A model generated the notes under the pieces. That model ran no database searches and was not told the origin of the DNA. It worked only from the letters and a program-made list of their open reading frames with translations. Position numbers and translations under genes: made by a program. 64,000 nucleotides of DNA, taken from positions 45,861-109,860 of the forward strand of contig JADLHZ010000079.1 in assembly GCA_020848545.1 (NCBI GenBank), read 5' to 3'. Shown one piece after another: positions 38,913 through 47,841 of the stretch. The stretch's first letter is position 1. Every line of letters begins with the position of its first letter. The DNA is from Deltaproteobacteria bacterium (lineage in GTDB: Bacteria; Myxococcota; JADLHZ01).

Positions 38913-40799
38913 ATGCCTGTACGTGCTTGCGTTCTATTCAGTGTACTCCTCTGCGCGTGCCCGTCGAAGGCGCCTGACGGTGGCGATCCCTTGGCACCGA
39001 GCGGGCAAGGGCCAACCGGGGCAACATCAGACGATGGCGACGTCATCGGTGACGGAAATGGTGGAGCGACCGGGGCCACCGGCAAGAAGGAGTGTACGAA
39101 AGACAGCGACTGCCCTGCGAGCACCGTCGCCTGCCAAGTGGCGACCTGCGGCGCCAGCGGAGTGTGCGCCACGAAAGCCGCGGTCGACGGCGCCACGTGC
39201 ACGCTCGACGGCGAGGAAGCGAAGTGCGGCGCCGGCGCCTGCGTCGCGCGCTGCGGCGACGGCCTGGTGCAATCGTCGCGCGGCGAGCAGTGCGACGATG
39301 GCAACAGCGTCACGCACGACGGCTGCCGCAACGATTGCATCAAGGAAGAGTTGATCGGCCTCGGCTTCTCCGGCGGCCAGTGCGAGCAAGACAGCGACTG
39401 CGCGCCCGCCGGCAGCAAGTGCGAGCTCGGCGTCGAAGGCGGCAGCTGCGTCACTCCGTGCGCGTTGACGTGCGACGATCGCACGGTGCCGACGACGCCG
39501 ATCACCTTTTGCATCGCCAAAGCCGTCTATGAAGATCGCTTGGGCCACGGGCTCGCCCCGGCGATCACGGACGGCGTCTGCGTCAGCCGTTGCGACTTCA
39601 AGCTCTTCCCACACGCCGGGTGCCGGAGCGGCCTGCACTGCGAGCGTCGCGTGCGCAACGGAACGACGACGGCCGACGAAGTGTGCGTCCCCGGGCCATG
39701 GTCCGTTGGGCTCGAGCTCTCGGCCGACGGCGCGATGGTGACCGGCGTGAAGGCGGGTGGATCGCAGCCGGCGCAGCCGTATACGCAAATCCTCGCGACG
39801 ACGTGCGGCGGCGGCTTTGGAAGCGTGCCGGCCACGCTCGTGCACGGCCTGGCCGACACGATCCTCGCGCTCGGCACCGCCGGCACCGCGCTCAACTGGC
39901 AACGCCTCTGCACGCGGCCGAGCGATCTGCCGAACGTGCACGACGTCGACACGGAGATCGCCGCCGGCCGCGCGTTTCGGCTCTTGACCACGCGTGACAC
40001 GATGCACGATGCGTTCGCCGACGCGCTCTACGGCTATCCGCGCGGCCATCTCGCGACGGACCAAGGGCCGCTGTGGACCTCGCGCGTTGCCGCGGTGAAG
40101 AAGGGGACGACCTACTTCGTTTACGCTGACGCGGCGACCGAGCGGCCGAGCTATGATCCGGATCGCGGCCGGCACTTCGCGTTGGTCGAAGGCGTCGAGT
40201 GGCTGCCGCTCGATGGTGAGCTCTTGCCGGGCACCGACTACTTGCCGATCAAGATCGACGGATCGCAGCGCAAGGTCGCGCAGTGGGCGCTGCCCTCGAC
40301 GATCATGTACATCGCCGAGATGGCGCGTGCGTACCTGATGGCGCACGGCCAGCCGCTCGGCGTCGGCGACGTCAGCTTGGCGACCGGCGGCGACATCGCC
40401 GGCCACGCGTCGCACGATGTCGGCAAAGACGCCGACATCTATTTGCTGACCTATCCGCAGCTTCAGGGCGGCTCGCTGGACATGGAGAACCCGGAGCTCT
40501 GGGTGAGCCAATGCTCGCAACCTGGCGGCGTGTGGAACTGCACTTACGACGAGCAGTTCAGCGGTGATCCCGAGAACCTCGCCGTGCCCGGCCACGTTCC
40601 GGCGGCGACGCTGCTCTTGACGCTCGGCGAGTACGCCTATGATCACGCGGGCGTGACGCAGTTCGTGCAGAACGACGTGGAAGTCTTGAAGCCGCTGCGC
40701 GATCGACCGAAGGATCTGCCGTTCTTTCGCGACGCGACCTTGACCGGCGGCTCGACGGGCTGGCCGATCCACGCCAACCACGCGCACTTACGTTGGTAG
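38913..40799 (+). CDS. Cysteine-rich lipoprotein with C-terminal murein endopeptidase domain
   Basis: The 628-residue protein starts with a lipoprotein signal (MPVRACVLFSVLLCAC), then a Gly-rich linker with collagen-like TGATG units and Cys-rich Myxococcus repeats (CGDGLVQSSRGEQCDDGNSV, TKDSDCPASTVACQ). The C-terminal domain matches penicillin-insensitive murein endopeptidase (MepA, LAS metallopeptidase): the metal-ligand motif GHASHDVGKDADIYL near residues 495-510 and the closing HANHAHLRW at 620-628. Such enzymes cut D-Ala-mDAP cross-links in peptidoglycan using zinc. Anchoring by a lipid and a disulfide-rich stalk is unusual for MepA, which is normally free in the periplasm. Confidence 0.88.
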   Translation: MPVRACVLFSVLLCACPSKAPDGGDPLAPSGQGPTGATSDDGDVIGDGNGGATGATGKKECTKDSDCPASTVACQVATCGASGVCATKAAVDGATCTLDGEEAKCGAGACVARCGDGLVQSSRGEQCDDGNSVTHDGCRNDCIKEELIGLGFSGGQCEQDSDCAPAGSKCELGVEGGSCVTPCALTCDDRTVPTTPITFCIAKAVYEDRLGHGLAPAITDGVCVSRCDFKLFPHAGCRSGLHCERRVRNGTTTADEVCVPGPWSVGLELSADGAMVTGVKAGGSQPAQPYTQILATTCGGGFGSVPATLVHGLADTILALGTAGTALNWQRLCTRPSDLPNVHDVDTEIAAGRAFRLLTTRDTMHDAFADALYGYPRGHLATDQGPLWTSRVAAVKKGTTYFVYADAATERPSYDPDRGRHFALVEGVEWLPLDGELLPGTDYLPIKIDGSQRKVAQWALPSTIMYIAEMARAYLMAHGQPLGVGDVSLATGGDIAGHASHDVGKDADIYLLTYPQLQGGSLDMENPELWVSQCSQPGGVWNCTYDEQFSGDPENLAVPGHVPAATLLLTLGEYAYDHAGVTQFVQNDVEVLKPLRDRPKDLPFFRDATLTGGSTGWPIHANHAHLRW

Positions 40800-40867
40800 C
40801 GCTGCTCACTCGGTCGCGCCTCGGACCTGGACCCTTCTCGAACGCGCTACTGGCGAGCGATTTGTGA

Positions 40868-41785
40868 CTATTGTTTCTTTTTGGATTCGATCGCCGGCGC
40901 CGGGGCGGGCTTGAGCCTCATTTGCCAAATCGCCTGGCGCGCCACGGGCACGAAGCCGATCTTGCGATAGATCCTGAGCGCCGCCGTGTTCGACGCGCGC
41001 ACTTGCAGCGACGCGGCGCGCACGCCTTGCTGCGACAAGCGATCGAGCGCCCACAAGACGAGCTCGCTGCCGATGCCTTGCTCGCGAAAGTGCTGCATCA
41101 CCGCCACCGAGTCGATGTGACCGATGCGCGCATTGTCCGGGCGCTCGTGCTGGCTGACTTCGACGAAGCCGACCGGCTTCTTGGCCACGCTCGCGAGCCA
41201 AATCTCGCTGCGATCGGCGTTGTAGAGATCGAGGCTCGTCTTGTGTACGCGTACGACGTCGGGATCGTCGGCGTACGCGTCGTTGTGCAGCTTCAGGACA
41301 TCTTTGGGCGTCACGCGTTCGAAGCTGACGGTCCAGACGACGCCGAGGCTCGAGAGCAGCGGGCTCATGTCGCGCGGCACTTGCGAGCTCAAGGTGAGCA
41401 CTTCGTCGACCTGCTCGAAGCCGGTCGCGGCGAGCGCGCCTTGCCGGCCCTCGTCTTCGAGCGACACGCGCGCGCGGATGACGCTGACACCGTTCTGCTT
41501 CGCGAAGGGCACGACGGTGTCGAGCAAGTTCGCGTCGACCCAGCGGCGCACCGCGACGTCGGCCGGTGCGTCGATCCAGTACGAGACCTGCGCACACGCC
41601 TCTGGTCCGAGGTTGTCGAACCACAGCGAGATGAACGACATGCACTGGTTCTGCGACGTCGCAAAGAACGCCGGCGGCTGTCGTTCGTCGATGAGCTGGG
41701 CGAGGGCGGGGGGGAGCGGAGCGTCCGAGCGCGAGCGCAGAAAGCGCATCACCTCGTCTTTGTGCTCGCGCCCGAGGCGGAGCAC
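40868..41785 (-). CDS. GNAT family N-acetyltransferase
   Basis: The start at GTG 41785 gives 305 residues; the longer frame reaches into rpsT in another reading frame. The C-terminal half is a classic GNAT domain: GHIDSVAVMQHFREQGIGSE carries the acetyl-CoA loop (Q/R-x-x-G-x-G/A), then LQVRASNTAALRIYRKIGFV, as in RimI. The N-terminal half may be a second, degenerate GNAT fold. It should use acetyl-CoA to acetylate an amine on a protein or small molecule. It starts 8 bp after rpsT, so the two are likely one operon. Substrate unknown. Confidence 0.9.
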   Translation of the reverse strand: MLRLGREHKDEVMRFLRSRSDAPLPPALAQLIDERQPPAFFATSQNQCMSFISLWFDNLGPEACAQVSYWIDAPADVAVRRWVDANLLDTVVPFAKQNGVSVIRARVSLEDEGRQGALAATGFEQVDEVLTLSSQVPRDMSPLLSSLGVVWTVSFERVTPKDVLKLHNDAYADDPDVVRVHKTSLDLYNADRSEIWLASVAKKPVGFVEVSQHERPDNARIGHIDSVAVMQHFREQGIGSELVLWALDRLSQQGVRAASLQVRASNTAALRIYRKIGFVPVARQAIWQMRLKPAPAPAIESKKKQ

Positions 41786-41793
41786 ACGGACGC

Positions 41794-42060
41794 CTACTTC
41801 TTCAAACTGTTCAGACGGCTTGTGAGCCGCGAGATCTTCCTCGCCGCCGTGCGCTTGTGGGCCACGCCCTTCGTGACGTTCTTGGCCAACGCGCTGATGG
41901 CTTCCGGCAGCGCCGCCTCGGCGGCCTTGAGGTCCTTTGCTTCCAGCGCGGCGCGCACTTTTTTGACGAGCGTGCGGACGGCGGTTTTTCTTGCGTGGTT
42001 GCGAGCGCGCCGCTTTTCGTTTTGCCGCGCGCGTTTGACGGCCGACGGATGATTTGCCAC
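41794..42060 (-). CDS. rpsT: 30S ribosomal protein S20
   Basis: The 88-residue basic protein begins MANHPSAVKRARQNEKRRAR and ends ISRLTSRLNSLKK, the full S20 family pattern; it binds 16S rRNA in the body of the small subunit. The GTG start at 42060 has a near-perfect AAGGAG six bases upstream, which settles it. It leads an operon with the GNAT gene and is transcribed away from the AT-rich, DnaA-box-bearing gap to its right. Confidence 0.98.
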   Translation of the reverse strand: MANHPSAVKRARQNEKRRARNHARKTAVRTLVKKVRAALEAKDLKAAEAALPEAISALAKNVTKGVAHKRTAARKISRLTSRLNSLKK

Positions 42061-42503
42061 GAGAGGCTCCTTTACGTTTCAAGGAAGCGCGCCCCTATCA
42101 TGCTGCGCCTGAGCCGGTCAAGGCAGGCGGAAGGTGTTCAGCAAGCGTGTTAACACGCGGATCGCGCGCTCCCAAATTTATTGTCCGTGGCTTTCTGCCT
42201 GAAATTCCTAAGGAAAATTGCCACACTGTAGGATAGCGATCACCAATGTCACCTGTGAATGAGTGTAACGCAATGCATACACCGAGTGACGCAGCCCACC
42301 AAAAAGCCGACATTCTGCCGCAAAAAATCGGCAAGTGGTTGATTCTCAAGATCTTTCGTGGCTGCCTAAAAAACAGGCAAAGACGTCAAAAGCCAAGCAA
42401 ATCAGGACCCTTGCTGCCGATTGCACACAGTTTTCCACAGGTTATCCCGAGATTTTGTGGATAAGAGTGGGGCGCTTTGGGTCGACTTGAGGGGATGCCC
42501 CAG
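42061..42503. other. Gene-free AT-rich region with DnaA boxes, candidate oriC
   Basis: This 443-bp gap has no supported gene and is visibly AT-richer than its surroundings. It holds a perfect DnaA box (TTATCCACA, minus strand, 42456-42464), a relaxed box (TTTTCCACA, 42431-42439) and a one-mismatch box (minus strand, 42254-42262). Also present are A-tracts near 42301, 42321 and 42368, the palindrome TTCCTAAGGAA (42205-42215) and a TGCCT/AGGCA hairpin (42363-42379). The cluster near 42431-42464 includes a third TTATCC core. This layout suits a replication origin or a DnaA-regulated promoter for rpsT. No dnaA gene is seen. Confidence 0.45.
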
Positions 42504-43316
42504 TCACTTGAGCTTAGGCACGGGTGCCGTTTGCGTCTTCGCCCGCTGCCAGAGCGCCTCTTTTTCCGCGTCGCTCATCGTCCGCAGGCGATCTCCAGCG
42601 GCGGATTCCACCGCGGAAAAGCGCGCCCCGAAGCGGTCCATCGCTTCACGCAGGGCCTCCTCGGGATCGATGCCATCCTTGCGTGCGACGTTGACGACGG
42701 CGAAGAGCAGGTCCCCGAGCTCCTGCCGCTTGTGCTCCGCGCTCGTCGCTGCCGCGAGCTCGTCGGTCTCTTCGCGCACCTTGGTGAGCGCCTGAGCCGC
42801 GTCGACGAAGTCGAAGCCGGCGCGCGCGGCCTTCTCGCCCATGCGCAACGCGCGGATGAGCCCCGGGAGAGCGCGCGGGACACCGGACAACGCACCGCGG
42901 CCCGCCTTCTCCTTCTTCTTGAGCGCCTCCCAGTTGTCGAGCACCTCGCTCGAGTCCTTCACCTTCACGTCGCCGAACACGTGCGGGTGGCGGCGCACGA
43001 GCTTCGTCGCGATGGCGTTGGCGACGTCGCCGAGGTCGAAGCTCTTCGCCTCGCGCGCGACCTCGGCTTGGAAGACCACCTGCATCAAGAGGTCGCCGAG
43101 CTCCTCGCAGTGCTCGCGCGGGTCGCCGTGCTCGATGGCCTCGAGCACTTCGTAGGCCTCTTCGATCACGTACGGCTTGAGCGACTCCAAGGTCTGCTCG
43201 CGATCCCACGGGCAGCCGCCGGGCGCGCGCAGCCGCTCCATGATCGCCGCGAGGTGCGCCATCCTGTCTTTGACGTGGGCGAGAAAGTCGTCAGGCGATC
43301 GGTCGTGCGTGCTCAT
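42504..43316 (-). CDS. mazG: Nucleoside triphosphate pyrophosphohydrolase MazG
   Basis: The 270-residue protein has two MazG domains. The first carries GGCPWDREQTLESLKPYVIE followed by EEAYEVLEAIEHGD and EELGDLLMQVVFQAE, supplying the EExxE/ExxD metal ligands. The second has VREETDELAAA and RQELGDLLFAVVNVARK. It hydrolyses NTPs and dNTPs to NMPs plus pyrophosphate, cleaning the pool and, in E. coli, lowering ppGpp during starvation. The start is ATG 43316; a GTG ten codons upstream is possible. It points toward the candidate origin region. Confidence 0.96.
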   Translation of the reverse strand: MSTHDRSPDDFLAHVKDRMAHLAAIMERLRAPGGCPWDREQTLESLKPYVIEEAYEVLEAIEHGDPREHCEELGDLLMQVVFQAEVAREAKSFDLGDVANAIATKLVRRHPHVFGDVKVKDSSEVLDNWEALKKKEKAGRGALSGVPRALPGLIRALRMGEKAARAGFDFVDAAQALTKVREETDELAAATSAEHKRQELGDLLFAVVNVARKDGIDPEEALREAMDRFGARFSAVESAAGDRLRTMSDAEKEALWQRAKTQTAPVPKLK

Positions 43317-43404
43317 GAGGAATTTGGCCTTTTCTTGCGGACCCACGCAGCGTGGGGTTATTTCTTCGGCGGGTTAAGAGGGAGCGAGGTCGGTCGTCAA
43401 GTCG

Positions 43405-45306
43405 ATGGCAAAGCCCGGTCTGATCACGCTCGTGATCGTCACGACAGCGGTGCGCGCATTCGCCGCGGACAGCGATGCTCCGGCGCCGGCGCCGAACGCC
43501 GCCGTCGAGGTGCCGGCCGTGTTCGGATCGCCGGCGGAGCTCGAGGCGCGCTTCTCGGCGTTGCGGGCGCTGCGGACGAGCGCGGACGACGCGAAGATCG
43601 ATCGCGCGTTCGCCGAGCTGATGCAGGCGAAGTTCGCGGCGAACTGGCCAAACCTCGAGCCGTTCTCATACGTTCTCATGCGCGACGCCGACGACGCGCT
43701 GAAGGCAGGCAATCGCCCGCGCCAACGCAAGCTCCTGCACTTCGCGCGCGATCTGTCGCCGTCGCTGCTCGAGCCGCGGCTGCGCGTCGTCGGCGCGGGC
43801 ATCGCCGGCGATCCTGCCGACCTCGGCGGTCACGTACGCGAGCTGCTCGCGGCGGCGCGGGTCTTGTTCAGCGACTTTCACGCGCTGACCCGCTTCGTCG
43901 CCAACGCCTCGACGCTCGCGGTCTTGGTCGTCCTGCTCGGGTGCCTCATCGTCCTCGTGGTGCTCTTCGGCAAGCAATGGCGCTACGTGGCGCACGACCT
44001 GACCTTGCTGATGCCGAAGGGCGCGAGCCCGCTCTTTGCGTACGGGCTCTTCGTCCTGCTCATCGCGCTGCCGCTCGGCCTGCGCTTCGGGATCATCGGC
44101 GTCGGCTTCGTGCTCCTGCTCTTGCCTTTCATTCATATGGATCGCGGTGAGCGCATCGCCGCGAGCATCGCCTTTCTCTTGCTCTCGGCGACACCGCTCG
44201 CCTTGCCTTTCGTCGCGGGAGCTTGGGTGCGGACCGAAGGGCGCGCGCGCGATCTCTACGCGCTCACCCGCACGATGCGCGCCGACGAGGCCAAGCAGCG
44301 TCTCGAACGAGCGGCCGGCACCGCCGACGCCATCGACGCGCAGCTCGCTCTCGGCCTCTACGCCAAGCGTCGCGCCGAGCTCGACGTCGCAAAGAAGCAC
44401 TTCGAGCGGGTCGTCGCGCTCGATCAAAAGCGCGCCGACGCGTGGGTCAACCTCGGCGCCGTACGCTTCTTGACGAACAAGACCGCCGACGCGGAGGCGG
44501 CGTTCGACAAGGCGCTCGAGCTCGATCCCCGATCGATCCCCGCGCTCTTCAACAGCTCGCGCATGTACTACAAGGCCGGCGAAGCCGAGCGCGGCACGAA
44601 AGCGCTCGGCAACGCGCAGCAGCTCGACCCCGAACGCACCGGCGCCCTCGTGACGATCTCGCGCATGATCGGCGCGCGCTTCATGGTGGAGGAGACCTTG
44701 CGCGCCGAGCACTTGTGGCAAGCGGCGCCGTATCCTCACGAGTCCCTGCTCGCGGCCTCGGCCACGGATGCGCTCTCGCGGTGGCTCGTCGGCTCCATCG
44801 CCACCGAGCTCTTCGCGCTGATCGCCGCCGGGTGGCTCGTCCTCTTGTGGGCGGTGGCGCTCGCGATGCGCAACGTGCAGACAGCGCTGCCGTGCCCGCG
44901 CTGCGGCCGCGCCATCTGTCTGCGCACCGACAAGGATCTTCCGGACCGCTCGCTCTGCGGCCAGTGCTATCACGCGTTCGTGCGCGCAGACGTCGAGACT
45001 GCGATGCGCATCGCCAAAGAGGTCGAGTGTCGCCGGCACGAGCGGCGGCGCATGCAGCTCGTCGCGCTGGTGAGCATCCTGTTCTCCGGGGCAGGCCACT
45101 TGCTTCGCGGCCGCGTCGCGATCGGCGCTGCGCTGTGCGTCCTCGCCGCGATCGCGTGGATCGTCGGTCTTTCCGGCGGCGACGTCGTGCCGTTCCCGGT
45201 GCGCTTCGGCGTAACCCAAGTGAAGATCCCGATGCTCGCGACCGCCGGCCTGCTGTGGATCGTCTCGAGCACGGTGGCGTTGATCACCGTGCCGAAGAAA
45301 GACTGA
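43405..45306 (+). CDS. Multi-pass membrane protein with TPR domain and zinc ribbon
   Basis: The 633-residue protein begins with a signal peptide (MAKPGLITLVIVTTAVRAFA), an exported helical region, and several membrane helices around residues 170-280 (LAVLVVLLGCLIVLVVLFG, SPLFAYGLFVLLIALPLGL). Cytoplasmic TPR repeats follow (KKHFERVVALDQKRADAWVN, AEAAFDKALELDPRSIPALF), then another helix, a zinc ribbon (CPRCGRAICLRTDKDLPDRS, CGQC), and two final helices. The family is unassigned. It is followed 12 bp later by a DUF4388 gene, so the pair may work together in membrane signalling. Confidence 0.82.
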   Translation: MAKPGLITLVIVTTAVRAFAADSDAPAPAPNAAVEVPAVFGSPAELEARFSALRALRTSADDAKIDRAFAELMQAKFAANWPNLEPFSYVLMRDADDALKAGNRPRQRKLLHFARDLSPSLLEPRLRVVGAGIAGDPADLGGHVRELLAAARVLFSDFHALTRFVANASTLAVLVVLLGCLIVLVVLFGKQWRYVAHDLTLLMPKGASPLFAYGLFVLLIALPLGLRFGIIGVGFVLLLLPFIHMDRGERIAASIAFLLLSATPLALPFVAGAWVRTEGRARDLYALTRTMRADEAKQRLERAAGTADAIDAQLALGLYAKRRAELDVAKKHFERVVALDQKRADAWVNLGAVRFLTNKTADAEAAFDKALELDPRSIPALFNSSRMYYKAGEAERGTKALGNAQQLDPERTGALVTISRMIGARFMVEETLRAEHLWQAAPYPHESLLAASATDALSRWLVGSIATELFALIAAGWLVLLWAVALAMRNVQTALPCPRCGRAICLRTDKDLPDRSLCGQCYHAFVRADVETAMRIAKEVECRRHERRRMQLVALVSILFSGAGHLLRGRVAIGAALCVLAAIAWIVGLSGGDVVPFPVRFGVTQVKIPMLATAGLLWIVSSTVALITVPKKD

Positions 45307-45318
45307 AGGGTGCCCTGA

Positions 45319-46506
45319 ATGGCGCTGCGCGGAACACTCAAGGACTTCGGCATCGCCGACATCTTTCAGTTGATCGGCCACCAGACGAAGACCGGCATCC
45401 TCTTGCTCAAGAACCGCGACAGCGAAGTGAAGGTGAGCTTCAAAGAAGGCACCGTCGTGAAGGTCGAGTCGCAGACGCGCCAGAAGAAAGAGCTGCTCGG
45501 GCACATGCTGGTGCGCGCCGAGGTGCTCACCGATCAACAGCTCGAAGAGGCGCTCACGAACCAGCGCCGGAGCCTGCGCCGCTTGGGCGACGTGCTGACG
45601 CAGAACGGCTGGATCACCAAAGAGCTGCTCGGTTCGTTCGCGCGCTTGCAGGCGACCGAAACGATCTACCGGCTCTTCTCGTGGGAGAGCGGCACCTACG
45701 AGTTCGAGCAGAAGGACGTCGCACCCGATCCCGACTTCGGAGAGGCCCTGCGCGCTGAGAGCGTGCTGATGGAAGGCTTCCGCATGGTCGACGAGTGGCC
45801 GATGATCCGAAAGAAGATCACCGGCTACGGCATGTGCTTCGCGACCATGAAGCCGCTGCCGGACGAGGCGGCCGAGGACGATGGCGGCTTCGACGACGCC
45901 TTCGGCGAGATGGGCGACGACAAGCCAAAGAAGAAGAAGAAGGGCGATCCCGACATCGGCGCATCCGAGCGCAAGGTCTTCGCCCTGGTCACGCCCGAGC
46001 GCGACGTGCAGAAGCTCATCGACCTCGGGCGCATCGGCGAGTTCGAGACCTGCAAGGCGCTGAGTGTGCTCTTGCAGAAGGGCTACATCGCCACGAAGAC
46101 CGTCGAGGCGAAGCGGCCGACCACGCCGCCCATCGAGCACGGCGGGCTCGTCACCGACAAATCCTTCGCGCCGACGCTCGCGTGGTCGTTCGTCGGTCTC
46201 GTCGCCGTCGTGCTCGTCGTCGGCCTCGGTATCTTCGTCGGCCGCGCCGACGTGTCGCTCTTGCCTCGCTCGTTCGCGGTGACGACGCCTCCCGCGGTGA
46301 AGGCGGCGCTGCTCTCGGCGCAGCGCGAGCGGATCACCCTTGCGCTCGAGACGCTGCGCCTGGAGGAAGGACGTTACCCTGACGATCTGCAGGCCCTCGT
46401 GCGCGCGGGCCTTCTGCAAGCGTCGGATCTGCAGTTTCCGGCCGAAGCTCCGTTCTCGTATCACGTGCAGGGTCCGAGCTACGAGCTCGTGCCGCCGCTG
46501 CCGTGA
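45319..46506 (+). CDS. DUF4388 (PATAN) domain membrane protein
   Basis: The 395-residue protein starts MALRGTLKDFGIADIFQLIG, the PATAN/DUF4388 signature found in bacterial response-regulator partners, with GILLLKNRDSEVKVSFKEGT and a second helical region (MLVRAEVLTDQQLEEALTNQ). A Lys-rich linker, a winged-helix-like segment (SERKVFALVTPERDVQKLID), one membrane helix (LVAVVLVVGLGIFVG) and a short periplasmic tail with RITLALETLRLEEGRYPDDL, similar to the C-terminus of pseudopilins, follow. It probably links cytoplasmic signalling to an envelope machine. An AAGGG sequence precedes the ATG. Confidence 0.88.
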   Translation: MALRGTLKDFGIADIFQLIGHQTKTGILLLKNRDSEVKVSFKEGTVVKVESQTRQKKELLGHMLVRAEVLTDQQLEEALTNQRRSLRRLGDVLTQNGWITKELLGSFARLQATETIYRLFSWESGTYEFEQKDVAPDPDFGEALRAESVLMEGFRMVDEWPMIRKKITGYGMCFATMKPLPDEAAEDDGGFDDAFGEMGDDKPKKKKKGDPDIGASERKVFALVTPERDVQKLIDLGRIGEFETCKALSVLLQKGYIATKTVEAKRPTTPPIEHGGLVTDKSFAPTLAWSFVGLVAVVLVVGLGIFVGRADVSLLPRSFAVTTPPAVKAALLSAQRERITLALETLRLEEGRYPDDLQALVRAGLLQASDLQFPAEAPFSYHVQGPSYELVPPLP

Positions 46507-46516
46507 GCGCCAGCGC

Positions 46517-46786
46517 TCATCGTACCCCTTCCTTGCGGCGCTCGCGCAGCAATCCTTCGAACGCCTCGAGCTCGCTCATCGCACGCGCGAGCTCCGGCTC
46601 GTCATGGTCTTCCAAGTACTTGCCGAGGTGGCCGAGCGCGCGCCGCAGATGCGCTGCTTCGTGCAACATGTTCGTCTCACCGCACGCGAAGATGACGTCG
46701 ACGAGCCAAAAGAGCTGCGCCTGCAGATCGTCCTTCGTCGGACGTTTGTCGAGGAGCCGCCGAATCTTGTTCGGTATCGGGATCAA
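46517..46786 (-). CDS. Small helical hypothetical protein
   Basis: The 89-residue product begins with a TTG at 46786 that overlaps the upstream stop by TTGA (a GTG at 46816 is a longer option). It is charged and helical (KIRRLLDKRPTKDDLQAQLF, LHEAAHLRRALGHLGKYLED), with one Cys in FACGETNM. No family is recognised. It is the last of three leftward genes with overlaps or 7-bp gaps, so it is probably in an operon with the two genes upstream. Confidence 0.65.
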   Translation of the reverse strand: MIPIPNKIRRLLDKRPTKDDLQAQLFWLVDVIFACGETNMLHEAAHLRRALGHLGKYLEDHDEPELARAMSELEAFEGLLRERRKEGVR

Positions 46787-47157
46787 GTCTCTTTGATCTT
46801 GGGATCCGAGGTGCACTTGATCGCACCCTTGCCGACGAACATCCGCTCCATGAAGCGGCGCAGCTCCATCGGGTTGTTGCGGCTGCGCAAGATCGCGTCG
46901 CGCTCTTCTGGCGGGCGATCGTCGAGCTTGAGCGCCACGGTCGCCTTGAACTTGCGGGTGGCGATGTCGGCTAGGCCGGAGATGCGATAGCAGCTCATGT
47001 CTTTGAACGCGCCTTGAAGCCAGAGCTTCTTGTCGTGATCGTCACGCAAGACCGCGGTGGCATCTTTGACGGAAATCTCGACCTCGCCTTCGACGAACAT
47101 GCGCTTTAGATAGTACGCGCGGCGCCTTGCAGCAAGCAGGATGTCTCTTTTTGCCAA
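46783..47157 (-). CDS. Hypothetical protein, PilZ-like
   Basis: The 124-residue protein from TTG 47157 has alternating strands (EGEVEISVKDATAVLRDDHD, LWLQGAFKDMSCYRISGLAD) followed by a helix. A basic N-terminus (AARRRAYYLKR) and a strand-rich middle are loosely like PilZ-type beta-barrels, but the c-di-GMP-binding RxxxR/DxSxxG motifs are not seen. An ATG at 47100 is an alternative start. It sits 7 bp after the DUF2378-like gene and overlaps the small gene after it. Function not assigned. Confidence 0.6.
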   Translation of the reverse strand: MAKRDILLAARRRAYYLKRMFVEGEVEISVKDATAVLRDDHDKKLWLQGAFKDMSCYRISGLADIATRKFKATVALKLDDRPPEERDAILRSRNNPMELRRFMERMFVGKGAIKCTSDPKIKET

Positions 47158-47163
47158 ACGCGC

Positions 47164-47745
47164 TCAGCAGATGCGCCAGCGTGCTTGTAAGCTCTGCCGC
47201 CGACCATCTTGGCCTGGCACGCACTGCACCTCGAACTCGCGCATGCCCGCGAGGTGCAGCACCGCGTGAACAGCGCCACGCTGAAAGGGTAGAAAAGCCG
47301 GGAGCTCGGCGACGGGCACTTCGAGGAAGTGCACGTCGGCGCGATCGCTGGCGACGAGCTCCACCTCTACGCGGCCGGCGTTCTGTGTGTGCTTGTCCCA
47401 CAGCTTGGTCGCCCGGGTGATCGCGAATTGCGGCGTCGTGAAGCGCATCGCCATCTTGTACGCCCGGCTCAGATCCTCGCGCATCGAGCGTTCGCTGAGC
47501 TGGCTCACGAGCTCGGCCCTGCCGTCGAAGGCGACGCGGAGCGCAGCGTCGAGCATGACGGCCCAATGCCCGATCGCGAGCCAGCTGCTCGGTGACGGCG
47601 GCCGATCGACGATCTCTCGCGTGTCGGCCGCAAGCGCTTCGGCGAAGGCCGCGTAGTGCTGCGCGTCGACCATGCGGCGCAGCGTGGCGACGGTCGCCGC
47701 GAATCCACCGGCTTTGGTGACTGGTTCTATACCCACTGAAATCAC
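47164..47745 (-). CDS. DUF2378-like Myxococcota protein
   Basis: The 193-residue product from GTG 47745 begins ISVGIEPVTKAGGFAATVAT. Its layout, a helical N-terminal half (VMLDAALRVAFDGRAELVSQ, RSMREDLSRAYKMAMRFTTP) and a strand-rich C-terminal half with HFLEVPVAELPAFLPFQRGA, resembles the ~190-residue DUF2378 (TIGR02265) family that is greatly expanded in Myxococcus relatives. Conservation is weak, so this is a tentative call. It heads a three-gene leftward operon and is divergent from the acyltransferase gene. Biological role unknown. Confidence 0.6.
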   Translation of the reverse strand: MISVGIEPVTKAGGFAATVATLRRMVDAQHYAAFAEALAADTREIVDRPPSPSSWLAIGHWAVMLDAALRVAFDGRAELVSQLSERSMREDLSRAYKMAMRFTTPQFAITRATKLWDKHTQNAGRVEVELVASDRADVHFLEVPVAELPAFLPFQRGAVHAVLHLAGMREFEVQCVPGQDGRRQSLQARWRIC

Positions 47746-47841
47746 ATTTTTCTGCTTTAGGCAGGATGCCAGTGAATGCGCTGCGACGCAAATGCGTGTG
47801 CCTCGCTTCTTTCGAGGTGTGATGCTAGCTCGCCCGCCGGC

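Noticed and set aside
42098..42464. Small open frames in the rpsT-mazG gap
   Set aside because: No ribosome binding sites, no protein-like composition, and the stretch is better explained by DnaA boxes and AT-rich DNA.
43666..46464. 932-residue frame on the - strand
   Set aside because: Covers two well-supported + genes (TPR membrane protein and DUF4388 protein) in antisense and has no family features.
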